This document shows, in pieces, positions 16,110-24,368 of a stretch of 64,000 nt of DNA. The notes beneath the pieces were generated by a model. The model was not told the DNA's origin, did not search any database, and was given only the letters and a program-made list of their open reading frames with translations. Positions within the stretch are counted from its first letter, which is position 1; each line of letters opens with the position of its first letter. The position numbers and the translations under genes are program-made. Source of the stretch: Vreelandella sp031769195 (GTDB taxonomy: Bacteria; Pseudomonadota; Gammaproteobacteria; Pseudomonadales; Halomonadaceae); the NCBI RefSeq assembly GCF_031769195.1, contig NZ_JAVHNP010000003.1, forward strand, positions 186,001-250,000, read 5' to 3'.

Positions 16110-16893
16110 TCGTAGTGCGAATGAGGCGCGCCGTTTCCTGTAACAGCGGCAAATACTCTTTTAGCAAGGTGTCCATATCGACGCGAGCGGCATTAGTGCT
16201 GATATTAATAGCGCCAAGTAGTTTACCGTTTGCGTCGAAGGCAGGTACGGCCAACGAGCGAAGCCCAGAGTCTAGTTCCTGGTCAGAGATGGCATAGCCT
16301 TGCTGGCGCACTTGGTTAATGCATGTTTTTAGGCTAGATACATCCGTAATGGTTTTGTCGGTGTATCGCTGTAGTGAGATACGTCCTAAATAATCGTCTA
16401 GCGAGGTTTCGGGCAACTGAGCCAATAAGACGCGGCCCATCGATGTATGCGCGGCTGGTAAGCGTGTTCCCACGGAGAGCGTGATTGCCATTAAGCGGTG
16501 GTGCGCTGCTGAACGAGCAACGTAAATTACGTCATCACCATCCAGTACTCCCAACGAGGAGGATTCACCGCATTGGAGCGTAATTTCTTCTAAATACTGT
16601 TGGATAGCACTACGGTAATTATTGGACGATAAATACGAATAACCTAGCTGGAGTACGCGTGGTGCTAATTCAAAGTAGCGCTGCTGTTTACGAACATAGC
16701 CAAGGGCGTGCAGTGTCAGTAGAAAACGCCGAGCCTTGGCACGGTTCATGCTCGTACGGGCTGCCACTTCACTCAGTGTCATACGTGGGTGGCTATCATC
16801 AAAAGCCATGATGACTTCTAAACCACTTGCCAGGGCAGTCACAAAGTCGCGGTCGTCGGGCTTGAGTGCCTCTTCCTGGGGGAAGTCGTCCAT
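16099..16893 (-). CDS. pcaR: IclR-family regulator, PcaR/PcaU/PobR type
   Basis: A 264-residue IclR regulator. Residues about 15-75 form the winged helix ('MTLSEVAARTSMNRAKARRFLLTLHALGYV'). Residues about 85-260 form the effector domain; 'SAAHHRLMAITLSVGTRLPAAHTSMGRVLLA' and 'DQELDSGLRSLAVPAFDANG' are typical of the beta-ketoadipate pathway subgroup. PcaR of Pseudomonas putida and PcaU of Acinetobacter are activators that respond to pathway intermediates. It is divergent from aroQ, with a 15-bp palindrome between them that recurs at four other promoters of this island. The gene symbol is by homology and context; PcaU or QuiR naming would be equally fair. Confidence 0.85.
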   Translation of the reverse strand: MDDFPQEEALKPDDRDFVTALASGLEVIMAFDDSHPRMTLSEVAARTSMNRAKARRFLLTLHALGYVRKQQRYFELAPRVLQLGYSYLSSNNYRSAIQQYLEEITLQCGESSSLGVLDGDDVIYVARSAAHHRLMAITLSVGTRLPAAHTSMGRVLLAQLPETSLDDYLGRISLQRYTDKTITDVSSLKTCINQVRQQGYAISDQELDSGLRSLAVPAFDANGKLLGAINISTNAARVDMDTLLKEYLPLLQETARLIRTTISA

Positions 16894-16944
16894 TCTTGTC
16901 TACTCATCGTATTATTACATGGTCAGCCGTTAAGGTAGCATAGT

Positions 16945-16959
16945 GTTCGAATAGCGAAC
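16945..16959. promoter_or_regulatory. PcaR-type operator A (pcaR-like / aroQ intergenic)
   Basis: GTTCGAATAGCGAAC, a perfect GTTCG-N5-CGAAC palindrome. It is 52 bases before the pcaR-like ATG and about 92 before the aroQ ATG, so it may serve autoregulation and aroQ. A further GTTCG half-site lies at 17022-17026, 25 bases before the aroQ start. Confidence 0.75.
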
Positions 16960-17050
16960 AGTTGTGCTTTCTGGCTAATAGGCGAATCAACAGTTCCCCC
17001 CCACTATGGTAAATTCATACTGTTCGATTCATTCACAAAGAGACAGAACA

Positions 17051-17497
17051 ATGAGCCAGGGTAAAGTCACTGTGTTGCATGGGCCTAATTTGAATCTCTT
17101 GGGCACTCGTCAGCCTGAGATTTATGGCTATGAGACCTTAGAGGATGTGAATAATACGTTGCGTGAAATAGCCGTCCTATCCGGCTGGGAGATCAACTGT
17201 TTTCAAAGCAATCATGAAGGCGCATTAATTGATGCAATTCACACGGCGCGAGTAGACGGGACCAGTGCCATCATCATTAATCCTGCTGCCTACACGCACA
17301 CATCAGTTGCTATCCTTGATGCACTGAATGCTTTTGAAGGAAAAGTGATTGAAGTTCATATCTCAAACGTACACAAGCGGGAAAGCTTTCGCCACCACTC
17401 CTATGTGTCACTGCGTGCCGATGGTGTGATTGCAGGCCTTGGAACTTATGGCTATCAGGCAGCTTTAAACTCACTCATAAGCGAATCCGCTACATAG
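17051..17497 (+). CDS. aroQ: 3-dehydroquinate dehydratase, type II
   Basis: A 148-residue type II dehydroquinase, usual length about 150. It converts 3-dehydroquinate to 3-dehydroshikimate. The N-terminal 'VLHGPNLNLLGTRQPEIYG' carries the active-site Asn, Arg and Tyr. 'INPAAYTHTSVAILDAL' and 'EVHISNVHKRESFRHHSYVS' are the substrate-binding segments. Although the same reaction serves aromatic biosynthesis, its position next to the pcaR-like regulator and an operator-like palindrome suggests a catabolic role in quinate use. The ATG at MSQGKVTV is preferred over a start 15 codons upstream. Confidence 0.94.
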   Translation: MSQGKVTVLHGPNLNLLGTRQPEIYGYETLEDVNNTLREIAVLSGWEINCFQSNHEGALIDAIHTARVDGTSAIIINPAAYTHTSVAILDALNAFEGKVIEVHISNVHKRESFRHHSYVSLRADGVIAGLGTYGYQAALNSLISESAT

Positions 17498-17498
17498 T

Positions 17499-18449
17499 TT
17501 ATATATTAAGAATACCGCTGAGTGTCATCAGCCAAATAAGCAGGCTAAGCGTAAAAAAGGAAGCGACCGTCGCCACCAGCATGGCGGTAGCACTCACGTC
17601 TCCTAAGTGGTAGCGCTGCCCAAATAGGGGATAAATGCTAATCATCGGTGACGCGGCAAACAGCAGTGCACCCGCTATGTAGAGTGGCTCAATGTCCGGA
17701 ATGAGCAGAAACGCTATCAGGATCGCCAAGGGATGAATCAGCAGCTTGCCCACCACAATTTGTCCGACATCTCGCATCATTCCTTGAGCACGCAGACCAA
17801 ATAACGATCCACCGATGACAAAGAGCGCTGCAGGCCCGGCTGCTTCGGCCAGCATGTGGATCGCTTTATCAACCGGGGGTGGAATAGCGATGCCCGTCGA
17901 TGCGATCACAATGCCCACGGTTAACCCAATGAGTATGGGATTTTTGGCCAGGTTCCGTGCCGTTTGACGCAGGGTGTGCCACACGTTTGAGCCATGCTGA
18001 TTACCCATCTCCGCAAGAATGAGGGCGGTGGGAATCACCAGCAGGTTTTCAACCAACATATTGAGAGCCAACAGCACCGCAGCCGGTGAGCCGATGACCA
18101 TCGCGGCAACCGGATAGCCGACAAATCCGCTATTGGATGCGGCCATTCCGAGCGCCTGCATGGCGCTGGCATTCAGGGGCTGACGCTGCAGTTTCAAGCA
18201 AACCACTAAGCCTGCGGCTAACACGGCGATGGAACCTAAGCCGTACGCCAGCAAGTAGCTGGGCTGAAAAATATCGCCCAGCGGCTGCTGGGTTAAGGCA
18301 CGAATCACTAGGGCGGGCAGGGCGCAGTACAGTACAAAAATACCCACGCCTTGCAGCTGTTCGCGCTGGATAACCCCGCTCCACCGAGCCATGTAGCCAA
18401 TACCAATCAGCAGAAAAATAGGGGTGGTAATGGCTAGGATGGCGAGCAT
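17499..18449 (-). CDS. AEC-family transporter (auxin efflux carrier type)
   Basis: A 316-residue membrane protein of the AEC family with about ten helices in two five-helix halves. Family-like motifs are 'PIFLLIGIGYMARWSGVIQ' at the start and 'NKAIHML..AGPAALFVIGGSLFG' in the middle. Bacterial AEC proteins move organic acids, but the direction and substrate of this one are unknown. It lies just downstream of aroE yet has its own PcaR-type palindrome 40 bases before its ATG, so it is probably a member of the aromatic regulon. Its 3' end meets the convergent aroQ one base apart. Confidence 0.85.
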   Translation of the reverse strand: MLAILAITTPIFLLIGIGYMARWSGVIQREQLQGVGIFVLYCALPALVIRALTQQPLGDIFQPSYLLAYGLGSIAVLAAGLVVCLKLQRQPLNASAMQALGMAASNSGFVGYPVAAMVIGSPAAVLLALNMLVENLLVIPTALILAEMGNQHGSNVWHTLRQTARNLAKNPILIGLTVGIVIASTGIAIPPPVDKAIHMLAEAAGPAALFVIGGSLFGLRAQGMMRDVGQIVVGKLLIHPLAILIAFLLIPDIEPLYIAGALLFAASPMISIYPLFGQRYHLGDVSATAMLVATVASFFTLSLLIWLMTLSGILNI

Positions 18450-18488
18450 GACAGTCTCTCCAGCGCATCATGTGGTTAAAAGACTCAA

Positions 18489-18503
18489 GTTCGAATGGCG
18501 AAT
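18489..18503. promoter_or_regulatory. PcaR-type operator B (before the AEC transporter)
   Basis: GTTCGAATGGCGAAT, one base from the perfect GTTCG-N5-CGAAC palindrome. It sits between the aroE stop and the AEC transporter start, 40 bases upstream of the latter on the minus strand. Confidence 0.65.
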
Positions 18504-18528
18504 AACTGTACGCTATTGCAAGAGTCTA

Positions 18529-19407
18529 TCATGGCACACGTTGGGCGCTCGATGAGACAAGTTGCTCAATGTAGTGAGTGCGCAGCGGGATCACATGAGG
18601 CGTAATCTGTTCAGCGTTGAGGTGGCCATGGGTAAAAAATCGAAACGCGTCCACGCCCTGAAAGACGAACAGGTCAACGCCGGAGAGTGTTTTTGCCTTT
18701 GCGTGATGAGCCGCTTTTAATAGCTCGGTATGGGCGGGAATATAAACCGCATCAAACACCCAGTGCTGAGCGCCAAGACGGGTGGTGTCAATCGGGCAGC
18801 CAGGGTGGTTGATGTGACCAATAGGTGTGCAATTGACGACCCCTTGCCATGTTGGCAGTTCGTGCTGGGCTTGCTCGGCGGAAACGCACTTTGCCGCAAT
18901 GCCCATGGCGATAAGGTCGCGACACAGGGTGTCGGCACGCTGTTCGTCGCGTTCCAGAATATGGATGCAGTGGGCAGAAAGCTCACCCAGTGCACATGCT
19001 ACGGCGCGCCCGACACCACCGGCACCGATCAGCAAGACATCGCCAGCAGGCTGGCTGCCAAACGAGTGGCGGTAGGCGCTAATGAACCCCGTATAGTCGG
19101 TATTTTCGGCACGCAACCCCTGTTCATCGAACAGGAGTGTATTAGCGGTACCGACTCGCTGTACGCCCTCTCCGCAGATATCCGCTAATTTTGCGGCTTT
19201 CTCTTTAAACGGAAAAGTGACGTTGGTGCCCCGGTAGCCCTCTGTGCGCAGCGTTTGAATGGCGTTGGGGAAGTCAAAGTCTGCAATACCCAGGCTGTCC
19301 ACTAAGTCGTAGCGGACTGTCAGGCCTAGAGAGGCTCCCAGGCGTTCGTGTAAGTCGGGAGATTGTGATTTGGCGATGCCTTCGCCGACGAGTCCTAATT
19401 TAATCAT
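18529..19407 (-). CDS. aroE: Shikimate/quinate dehydrogenase, AroE paralogue in catabolic context
   Basis: A 292-residue AroE-family dehydrogenase. Substrate motifs are intact: KSQSP near residue 15, 'NVTFPFK' with the catalytic Lys, 'VGTANTLLF', and 'ENTDYTGF' with the catalytic Asp. The nucleotide loop is GAGGVGRA. After the second strand it has ERDEQRA where NADP-specific AroE has an NRT-type loop. Acidic residues there usually favour NAD, as in quinate/shikimate dehydrogenases used for catabolism. The gene overlaps quiC by four bases in a TRAP-quiC-aroE operon, so it most likely oxidises quinate and/or shikimate. A separate biosynthetic aroE would be expected elsewhere. Confidence 0.88.
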   Translation of the reverse strand: MIKLGLVGEGIAKSQSPDLHERLGASLGLTVRYDLVDSLGIADFDFPNAIQTLRTEGYRGTNVTFPFKEKAAKLADICGEGVQRVGTANTLLFDEQGLRAENTDYTGFISAYRHSFGSQPAGDVLLIGAGGVGRAVACALGELSAHCIHILERDEQRADTLCRDLIAMGIAAKCVSAEQAQHELPTWQGVVNCTPIGHINHPGCPIDTTRLGAQHWVFDAVYIPAHTELLKAAHHAKAKTLSGVDLFVFQGVDAFRFFTHGHLNAEQITPHVIPLRTHYIEQLVSSSAQRVP

Positions 19408-21281
19408 GCTGGGCGTTCCCCCGTGTCGGCATTACTATCTGAGGCTAAGAGGTCTGCTTCTAGGCGCTGTTGCGCGGTGACACGCACAAAGGCATTCGGC
19501 GCGCCTAGTCCTTGATAGCCTTCTCGCTGCACTAATTCGATGAAAAAAGCTTTATGGTTGGGTTGCGTATAAAGCTGATGAAAATCGCCGTGACTGTCTT
19601 GATCAAAGAGAATGTGCTGCTCCTGCATCCATGCGTGTGTTTGCGCAGGGAGGTCAAAACGCGCAGCCAGATCACGATAGTAGTTGCTCGGTATCGTCAG
19701 CACGGGGGTCTTTGCCTTATGTAAAGCAGCACTGGTATCACGCAGGGAAGTGGTGCTCAGAGCGATATGGTGAACGCCTGAACCACCGTACTGACGCACA
19801 AAACGATTGCTGGCCGTGTCCGGTGAGGCACTGGCATTGAGCGCTAAACGGAAACGACCATTGCCGTTTTGGAGGACTTGGCTTTGAATCAGCCCGCGCG
19901 GGTCGGTGACATCAAAAGAGGGGGTCACTTCCAACTGGAAGATAGCGCGGTACTGTAGCATCAGTGACAGATAGTCATGGTAGGAGAGAGCAACGCTGAT
20001 ATGGTCGATATCCACCAGCGACCCTTGAGGAACCGGCTGACGCTCAAGAGGAAACTCGCGATCCCACGTGCGGCTTAGTTGAGAGTCGTCGATGACATAG
20101 GAGAGGCTGCCATCCACATTTCGCAGCGCGCTCATTCGGTGGCTAGCCCCTACCTCTTCAGGCTCAACGATCTCGTAGCCCAGTTTGTCGGCGCGCTTAA
20201 ACGCCTCGTACGCGTTACCTACCCGTAGGCCAATCGCCGTGACAGCAGTGGCGTCACGCCCGGGTACACGGCCTGTAAAGCTCGACTCAGTATTGAGGAC
20301 TAAGTTGACGTCGCCTGCTGCCCAGCGCTCGGCGTTCAGCGTGTGATGTCGCCCTACGCAGGCCATCCCCAGTGCGCCAAGCAGCGCGCGCAGAGGCGCC
20401 AAATCATTGGGTTCAACCGCTATTTCGAGAAAGGCAACGGACTCAATCGGCTGTGGTGCAGGAATGCCGCTATCGCCCTGCATGCTGCGCAGCAAATGGT
20501 AAGAGCGCAATCCATCGCGAGCGGTTTGGTCGCTGTGGCCCATGCGGAAGACATCGTTAAAGATCTCATGGGAGAGCGGGCCGTCGTAGCGCGTCTCCTC
20601 CAGCATGGCCATGAATTTATCCATCTGCAGCTCACCTTGACCAGGGAAGCATCGGTAGTGACGGCTCCATGACAGGTGGTCCATAGAGAGGCGCGGCGCA
20701 TCGGCTGTTTGTACCAAAAAGATACGATCACCGGGAATACGGCCAATGGTGCCTAGCTCTGTCTGACGCGAAAAAATATGGAAGGTATCCAGTACCAGGC
20801 CAACATTAGGGTGGGCCGCTCTGCGCACCACTTCCCAGCTATCGCGGTAATCGTGAATATGGCGGCCCCAGGCCAGGGCTTCATAGGCCACGCGCAACTG
20901 GCGTTTTGCGGCGCGTTCGCCCAGCTCGAAAAAGTCATCGGCCGCGCGGCTGATCCCTGGCAGGGCATCCGGGTGAACGGTGCTGCAGGCCATCAGCAGA
21001 TCGGTGCCGAGCTCTTCCATCAAATCAAACTTATGCTCTGCGCGATCAAAGGCGCGCTCCCGCGCGCGGCCCTGTAGTCCTTCAAAGTCACGAAAAGGCT
21101 GGATAGTGACCAGCTTCAACCCACGGGAACGGATGAGCTCGCCTGCTTCTCGGGGTGTGCCTGAAAATGCCGTTAAGTCGTTTTCAAACAGCTCAAGCCC
21201 TTCAAAACCTGCCTGAGCAATCGCGTCTACTTTCTCTTCCAGTGAGCCGCTGAGGCAAACGGTAGCAATCGATGAGTACAT
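19404..21281 (-). CDS. quiC: 3-dehydroshikimate dehydratase, QuiC1-like two-domain protein
   Basis: A 625-residue fusion. Residues 1-275 are a sugar-isomerase-like TIM barrel with metal ligands in 'YEALAWGR', 'LVLDTFHIF' (Asp and His), 'LVQTADA' and 'LSHEIFND' (Glu). This domain dehydrates 3-dehydroshikimate to protocatechuate. Residues about 285-610 are two VOC modules like 4-hydroxyphenylpyruvate dioxygenase. The HPPD-type triad seems present: His in 'DIDHISVAL', His in 'GVHHIALST' and Glu in 'FFIELVQREGYQG'. The same architecture occurs in Pseudomonas putida QuiC1, where the second domain is not known to act as HPPD. AAGGAG precedes the ATG by nine bases. Confidence 0.92.
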   Translation of the reverse strand: MYSSIATVCLSGSLEEKVDAIAQAGFEGLELFENDLTAFSGTPREAGELIRSRGLKLVTIQPFRDFEGLQGRARERAFDRAEHKFDLMEELGTDLLMACSTVHPDALPGISRAADDFFELGERAAKRQLRVAYEALAWGRHIHDYRDSWEVVRRAAHPNVGLVLDTFHIFSRQTELGTIGRIPGDRIFLVQTADAPRLSMDHLSWSRHYRCFPGQGELQMDKFMAMLEETRYDGPLSHEIFNDVFRMGHSDQTARDGLRSYHLLRSMQGDSGIPAPQPIESVAFLEIAVEPNDLAPLRALLGALGMACVGRHHTLNAERWAAGDVNLVLNTESSFTGRVPGRDATAVTAIGLRVGNAYEAFKRADKLGYEIVEPEEVGASHRMSALRNVDGSLSYVIDDSQLSRTWDREFPLERQPVPQGSLVDIDHISVALSYHDYLSLMLQYRAIFQLEVTPSFDVTDPRGLIQSQVLQNGNGRFRLALNASASPDTASNRFVRQYGGSGVHHIALSTTSLRDTSAALHKAKTPVLTIPSNYYRDLAARFDLPAQTHAWMQEQHILFDQDSHGDFHQLYTQPNHKAFFIELVQREGYQGLGAPNAFVRVTAQQRLEADLLASDSNADTGERPA

Positions 21282-21309
21282 AGCATCATGCTCCTTGTAA
21301 TAGTGGAGA

Positions 21310-22575
21310 TCAGTAGCCAGCCAAGCGCGGCAGGAACGTGACTAAGGAGGGTACAAAGGTAATGAGCAGCAGGATTAAGAACTGAACAGCGAGCATGGGC
21401 ATGATGCGACGGATAATGGGGCCCATGCCCACGCCTGATACGGAGTCCGCTACGAAAAGGCATAGCCCCATGGGCGGCGTAATGAGGCCCATCATTAAGT
21501 TGAAGATCACCACAATGCCGAAGTGCAAGGGGTCGATGCCCAGCGCCATGGCAATAGGATGGAGAATGGGGACAAGCACCAAAATAGCGGCAATGCCTTC
21601 CAAAAAGAGCCCGACCACCAACAGCAGAAGAATGACGGCAATGAGGAAAGTCCACTGGGTATCAATGCTCATTAATGCCCATTCCGTCAGCATGTTGGGC
21701 ACGCGTTCGAATGTTAACACCCAGTTGGCGGCGGCAACGGCGCCCATGATGACCATGATCACCGCGCTATCACGCATGGCACGAGCAAAGATACCGGGCA
21801 AATTCACCAGTTTGATGTTGCGGTAGAGAACCACGCCGAGAATCAGCGCATACACGACAGCAAACGCCGCTGCTTCTGTAGGAGTGACAATGCCCGCAAG
21901 AATGGCACCGACGACAAACACCGGCATGAGAGCTGGTAGTAAGCCATGCAGTAACGCATGACGCCGTGACTGCTGCTTTACCTTCGCCGTGCTCAGGTCG
22001 CCTGCAAAGAAGTAAACGTAAATCGAGAGCCCAAGGGCAAGTAAGAAACCAGGCACGATACCGGCCAAAAAGAGCCCCGGCACCGAGACGCCCGATACCG
22101 TTAGTGCGTAAATAATGACCGGAATGCTAGGCGGAATAATGGGGCCAATCACTGACGACGCCGCGGTGAGAGCGGCGGCAAAGTCACGCGGATAGCCCTC
22201 TTTTTCCATCGAAGGAATGAACACCCGGCCAAGCGCTGACGTATCCGCAATCGCTGAGCCTGAAAGCCCAGCAAAAATCACGGAGGCCCAAATATTAACG
22301 TGGGCAAGCCCCGCTTTCAGGCGGCCAACAATGGCGCTGGCGAGGTTAATAATGCGGTGGGTGATACCGGCTTCGTTCATCAGCTCGCCGGCTAAAATAA
22401 ATAGCGGAATGGCCAGCAGCGGAAACGACTCCATTCCACCAAAAAACTGCTGTGACACGATGCGAATGTGGTAGGGCAAATCGCCGACACTCATCAGTAC
22501 CGTCAGCGAACCTAAAATCGCAAAGGCAAACGGCACGCCCAGTAAAACCAGCGCGATAAGCAGTATAAAAATCAT
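21310..22575 (-). CDS. dctM: TRAP transporter large permease DctM (quinate/shikimate operon)
   Basis: A 421-residue DctM-family subunit with about twelve helices, the Na+-driven transport core of a TRAP system. Characteristic motifs are 'FPLLAIPLFILAGELMNEAGIT', 'GLSGSAIADTSALG', 'SVIGPIIPPSIPVIIYA' and 'LMMGLITPPMGLCLFV'. Its start overlaps the DctQ stop by four bases, and quiC follows 28 bases after its end. Co-transcription with quiC and aroE points to quinate, shikimate or dehydroshikimate as substrate. Confidence 0.93.
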   Translation of the reverse strand: MIFILLIALVLLGVPFAFAILGSLTVLMSVGDLPYHIRIVSQQFFGGMESFPLLAIPLFILAGELMNEAGITHRIINLASAIVGRLKAGLAHVNIWASVIFAGLSGSAIADTSALGRVFIPSMEKEGYPRDFAAALTAASSVIGPIIPPSIPVIIYALTVSGVSVPGLFLAGIVPGFLLALGLSIYVYFFAGDLSTAKVKQQSRRHALLHGLLPALMPVFVVGAILAGIVTPTEAAAFAVVYALILGVVLYRNIKLVNLPGIFARAMRDSAVIMVIMGAVAAANWVLTFERVPNMLTEWALMSIDTQWTFLIAVILLLLVVGLFLEGIAAILVLVPILHPIAMALGIDPLHFGIVVIFNLMMGLITPPMGLCLFVADSVSGVGMGPIIRRIMPMLAVQFLILLLITFVPSLVTFLPRLAGY

Positions 22576-23069
22576 GAGGATGCCTCCTCATGGGTTGGCT
22601 GACTCAGGCGCAGCGCCCCCATGACGAGCGCTGAAAGACTCAGTAACCCACCCCCCAGCAGCATAGAGGCTTGGAACAGCCACATTGGCATGCCAGTACT
22701 CGATGACGTACGGCCGCCTCGTGCTGAGATAAACTCAACCGCCGACACCATTAAACCGATCCCCACGGCGAGCACTACTACGTCGACAGCGACCGCCTGC
22801 CAGCGCATCCAGTGCGCAGGCAGTAAACGGCGAATAAGATCAAAGCCGATATGCTTGTCTTGTAAATAGGCCCAGGACATACCGAACATCAGGCCGTAAA
22901 TCATCAGATAAATGGCGGTGTCTTCTCCCCAGCTAATGGAACCGCCATAGGTGTAGCGCGCAAAGGCATTACCTGCGACCAGCAGGAAGATCAGCATCAT
23001 GGCAAGCCCTGCTAGGCCGCCATTAAAAAGTATGAGGCCGCGTTGTATCCGGCTGAGAAGAACAGACAT
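22572..23069 (-). CDS. dctQ: TRAP transporter small permease DctQ (quinate/shikimate operon)
   Basis: A 165-residue DctQ-family subunit with four membrane helices. 'GNAFARYTYGGSISWGEDTAIYLMIYGLMFGMSWAY' is the diagnostic stretch between helices 1 and 2. The ATG at MSVLLSRI has a GAAGG site seven bases upstream; a TTG six codons earlier is less likely. It lies between the binding protein and DctM genes, in the usual P-Q-M order. Confidence 0.9.
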   Translation of the reverse strand: MSVLLSRIQRGLILFNGGLAGLAMMLIFLLVAGNAFARYTYGGSISWGEDTAIYLMIYGLMFGMSWAYLQDKHIGFDLIRRLLPAHWMRWQAVAVDVVVLAVGIGLMVSAVEFISARGGRTSSSTGMPMWLFQASMLLGGGLLSLSALVMGALRLSQPTHEEASS

Positions 23070-23156
23070 AAGGGCACCTTCGATCAATAGTCAGGCACGC
23101 AAGGGGCGAGCAGGCCACGGTTGGCCTACTCGCAAGCACTTACTTTGAACGGCGTG

Positions 23157-24203
23157 TTAGAAGCGTGAGGAGGCGTCATCCACAGCGGAAGAGAGGCGAT
23201 CAATCCACTCGGCATCATCGCCAAGCTCGTTGCGCAGGTAGGCTTGAACCGGTGGTTGTGCTGCTTCTCGGAAAGCCTCCATTTGTTCAGCGGTTGGCTG
23301 AGTAATTTCCATGCCCTCTGCTTGCAGCTTGGTGATCCCCTCGGCGGAATTGAACTGCTGGATGGCGCGTCCGGTGGTGCCTGCCACCACCGCCGCACGC
23401 TTCACGGCGGCTTGTTCTTCTTCAGAGAGGGATTGGAATATCTCATCGTTGATCAAGATGTGATCGACACCGTACACATGGCGATCAAGGGTCAGGTAGT
23501 CCTGGAACTCGTAGAAGTTATTACCGTAGATCACCGAAATGGGGTTCTCTTGACCATCTACTACGCCGGTTGCCAGTGCTGTGGGCACTTCGCCCCAAGC
23601 AATCCCTTGGGGTACACCGCCTAACGCGCTCACCATTTCTAAGTAGAGAGGGATGGTTTGTACTCGGAACTTCAGCCCTTGCATGTCCTCGGGGGTATGA
23701 ATGGGGCGCACGGAGTTGGTGAAGTGACGGAAGCCCGTTTCGCCATAGGCTAGGGTGCGCAGGCCGGTTTGCTCTAGGCAGTGTTCGGCGAGTGCCGTAC
23801 CGAACTCACCGTCCATGACTTCCCAAGCAATGGGCGCAGACGGGAAGGTATAAGGAATATCGGTCACCGCGACAGCTGGGCAGAAGTTTGCATAGGCACC
23901 GGAGACCATCGCAATACTAATCGTGCCATCCTGGGCTCCCTCAAGGAGTTCGGTTTCCCCTCCTAACGAACCCGCTGGATAGAGCTCAACCGTTAGGTCG
24001 GTTTCGGCTTCAACGAGGTTTTTGAAGACTTGCCCTGCGGCCCCTTTTTTAGAAGTGGTCCAGTCGTCAGTATCCACATGGGCAAAGCGTAAGGTTTGTG
24101 CAGAGGCATGCGCCGCCGAGAGCAGTGCTGCTGAAGCAATCGCCACCGTTAGCGTGTGTTTCATTGATATTTTTTGTAGTGAAAACATGGGGCGTAGAGA
24201 CAT
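23157..24203 (-). CDS. dctP: TRAP substrate-binding protein DctP (quinate/shikimate operon)
   Basis: A 348-residue periplasmic binding protein. The signal peptide is unusually long because the start with a proper ribosome binding site (AGAGGA) is 13 codons before an internal ATG; cleavage is likely after ASA near residue 36. 'QGLKFRVQTIPLYLEMVSALGG' holds the conserved Arg that pairs with a carboxylate, and 'ATGVVDGQENP' is the usual hinge motif. First gene of dctPQM-quiC-aroE. Two cysteines in the mature part (NFCPAV and EHCLEQ) could form a disulfide. The substrate is inferred from the operon. Confidence 0.9.
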   Translation of the reverse strand: MSLRPMFSLQKISMKHTLTVAIASAALLSAAHASAQTLRFAHVDTDDWTTSKKGAAGQVFKNLVEAETDLTVELYPAGSLGGETELLEGAQDGTISIAMVSGAYANFCPAVAVTDIPYTFPSAPIAWEVMDGEFGTALAEHCLEQTGLRTLAYGETGFRHFTNSVRPIHTPEDMQGLKFRVQTIPLYLEMVSALGGVPQGIAWGEVPTALATGVVDGQENPISVIYGNNFYEFQDYLTLDRHVYGVDHILINDEIFQSLSEEEQAAVKRAAVVAGTTGRAIQQFNSAEGITKLQAEGMEITQPTAEQMEAFREAAQPPVQAYLRNELGDDAEWIDRLSSAVDDASSRF

Positions 24204-24291
24204 TATTGTTGTCCTCTTATCGAGCCATTGTCATGGGGTTTGAAAAGCCATGAAGGGTAGCGCGCATGGCCATTTCACTGTGTCCAAAACA

Positions 24292-24320
24292 ACAATGTAC
24301 GAAATGGTACGTTCAGTCAA
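24292..24320 (-). promoter_or_regulatory. Putative dctP promoter with TetR-type operator in the spacer
   Basis: On the minus strand, TTGACT (24320-24315) is a near-consensus -35 and CATTGT (24297-24292) a weak -10, 17 bases apart. The spacer contains GTACCATTTCGTAC (24310-24297), two GTAC arms six bases apart. An operator in that position would let the divergent TetR protein at 24369 block the TRAP-quiC-aroE promoter. Predicted from sequence only. Confidence 0.5.
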
Positions 24321-24368
24321 GGTATGGCATACTAGACCAAAGACGATCACGATAATAAAGGCCCATCA

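Noticed and set aside
17022..17036. A second PcaR-type operator before aroQ (GTTCGATTCATTCAC)
   Set aside because: Only the left arm fits; the right arm matches poorly, so it is mentioned as a half-site only.
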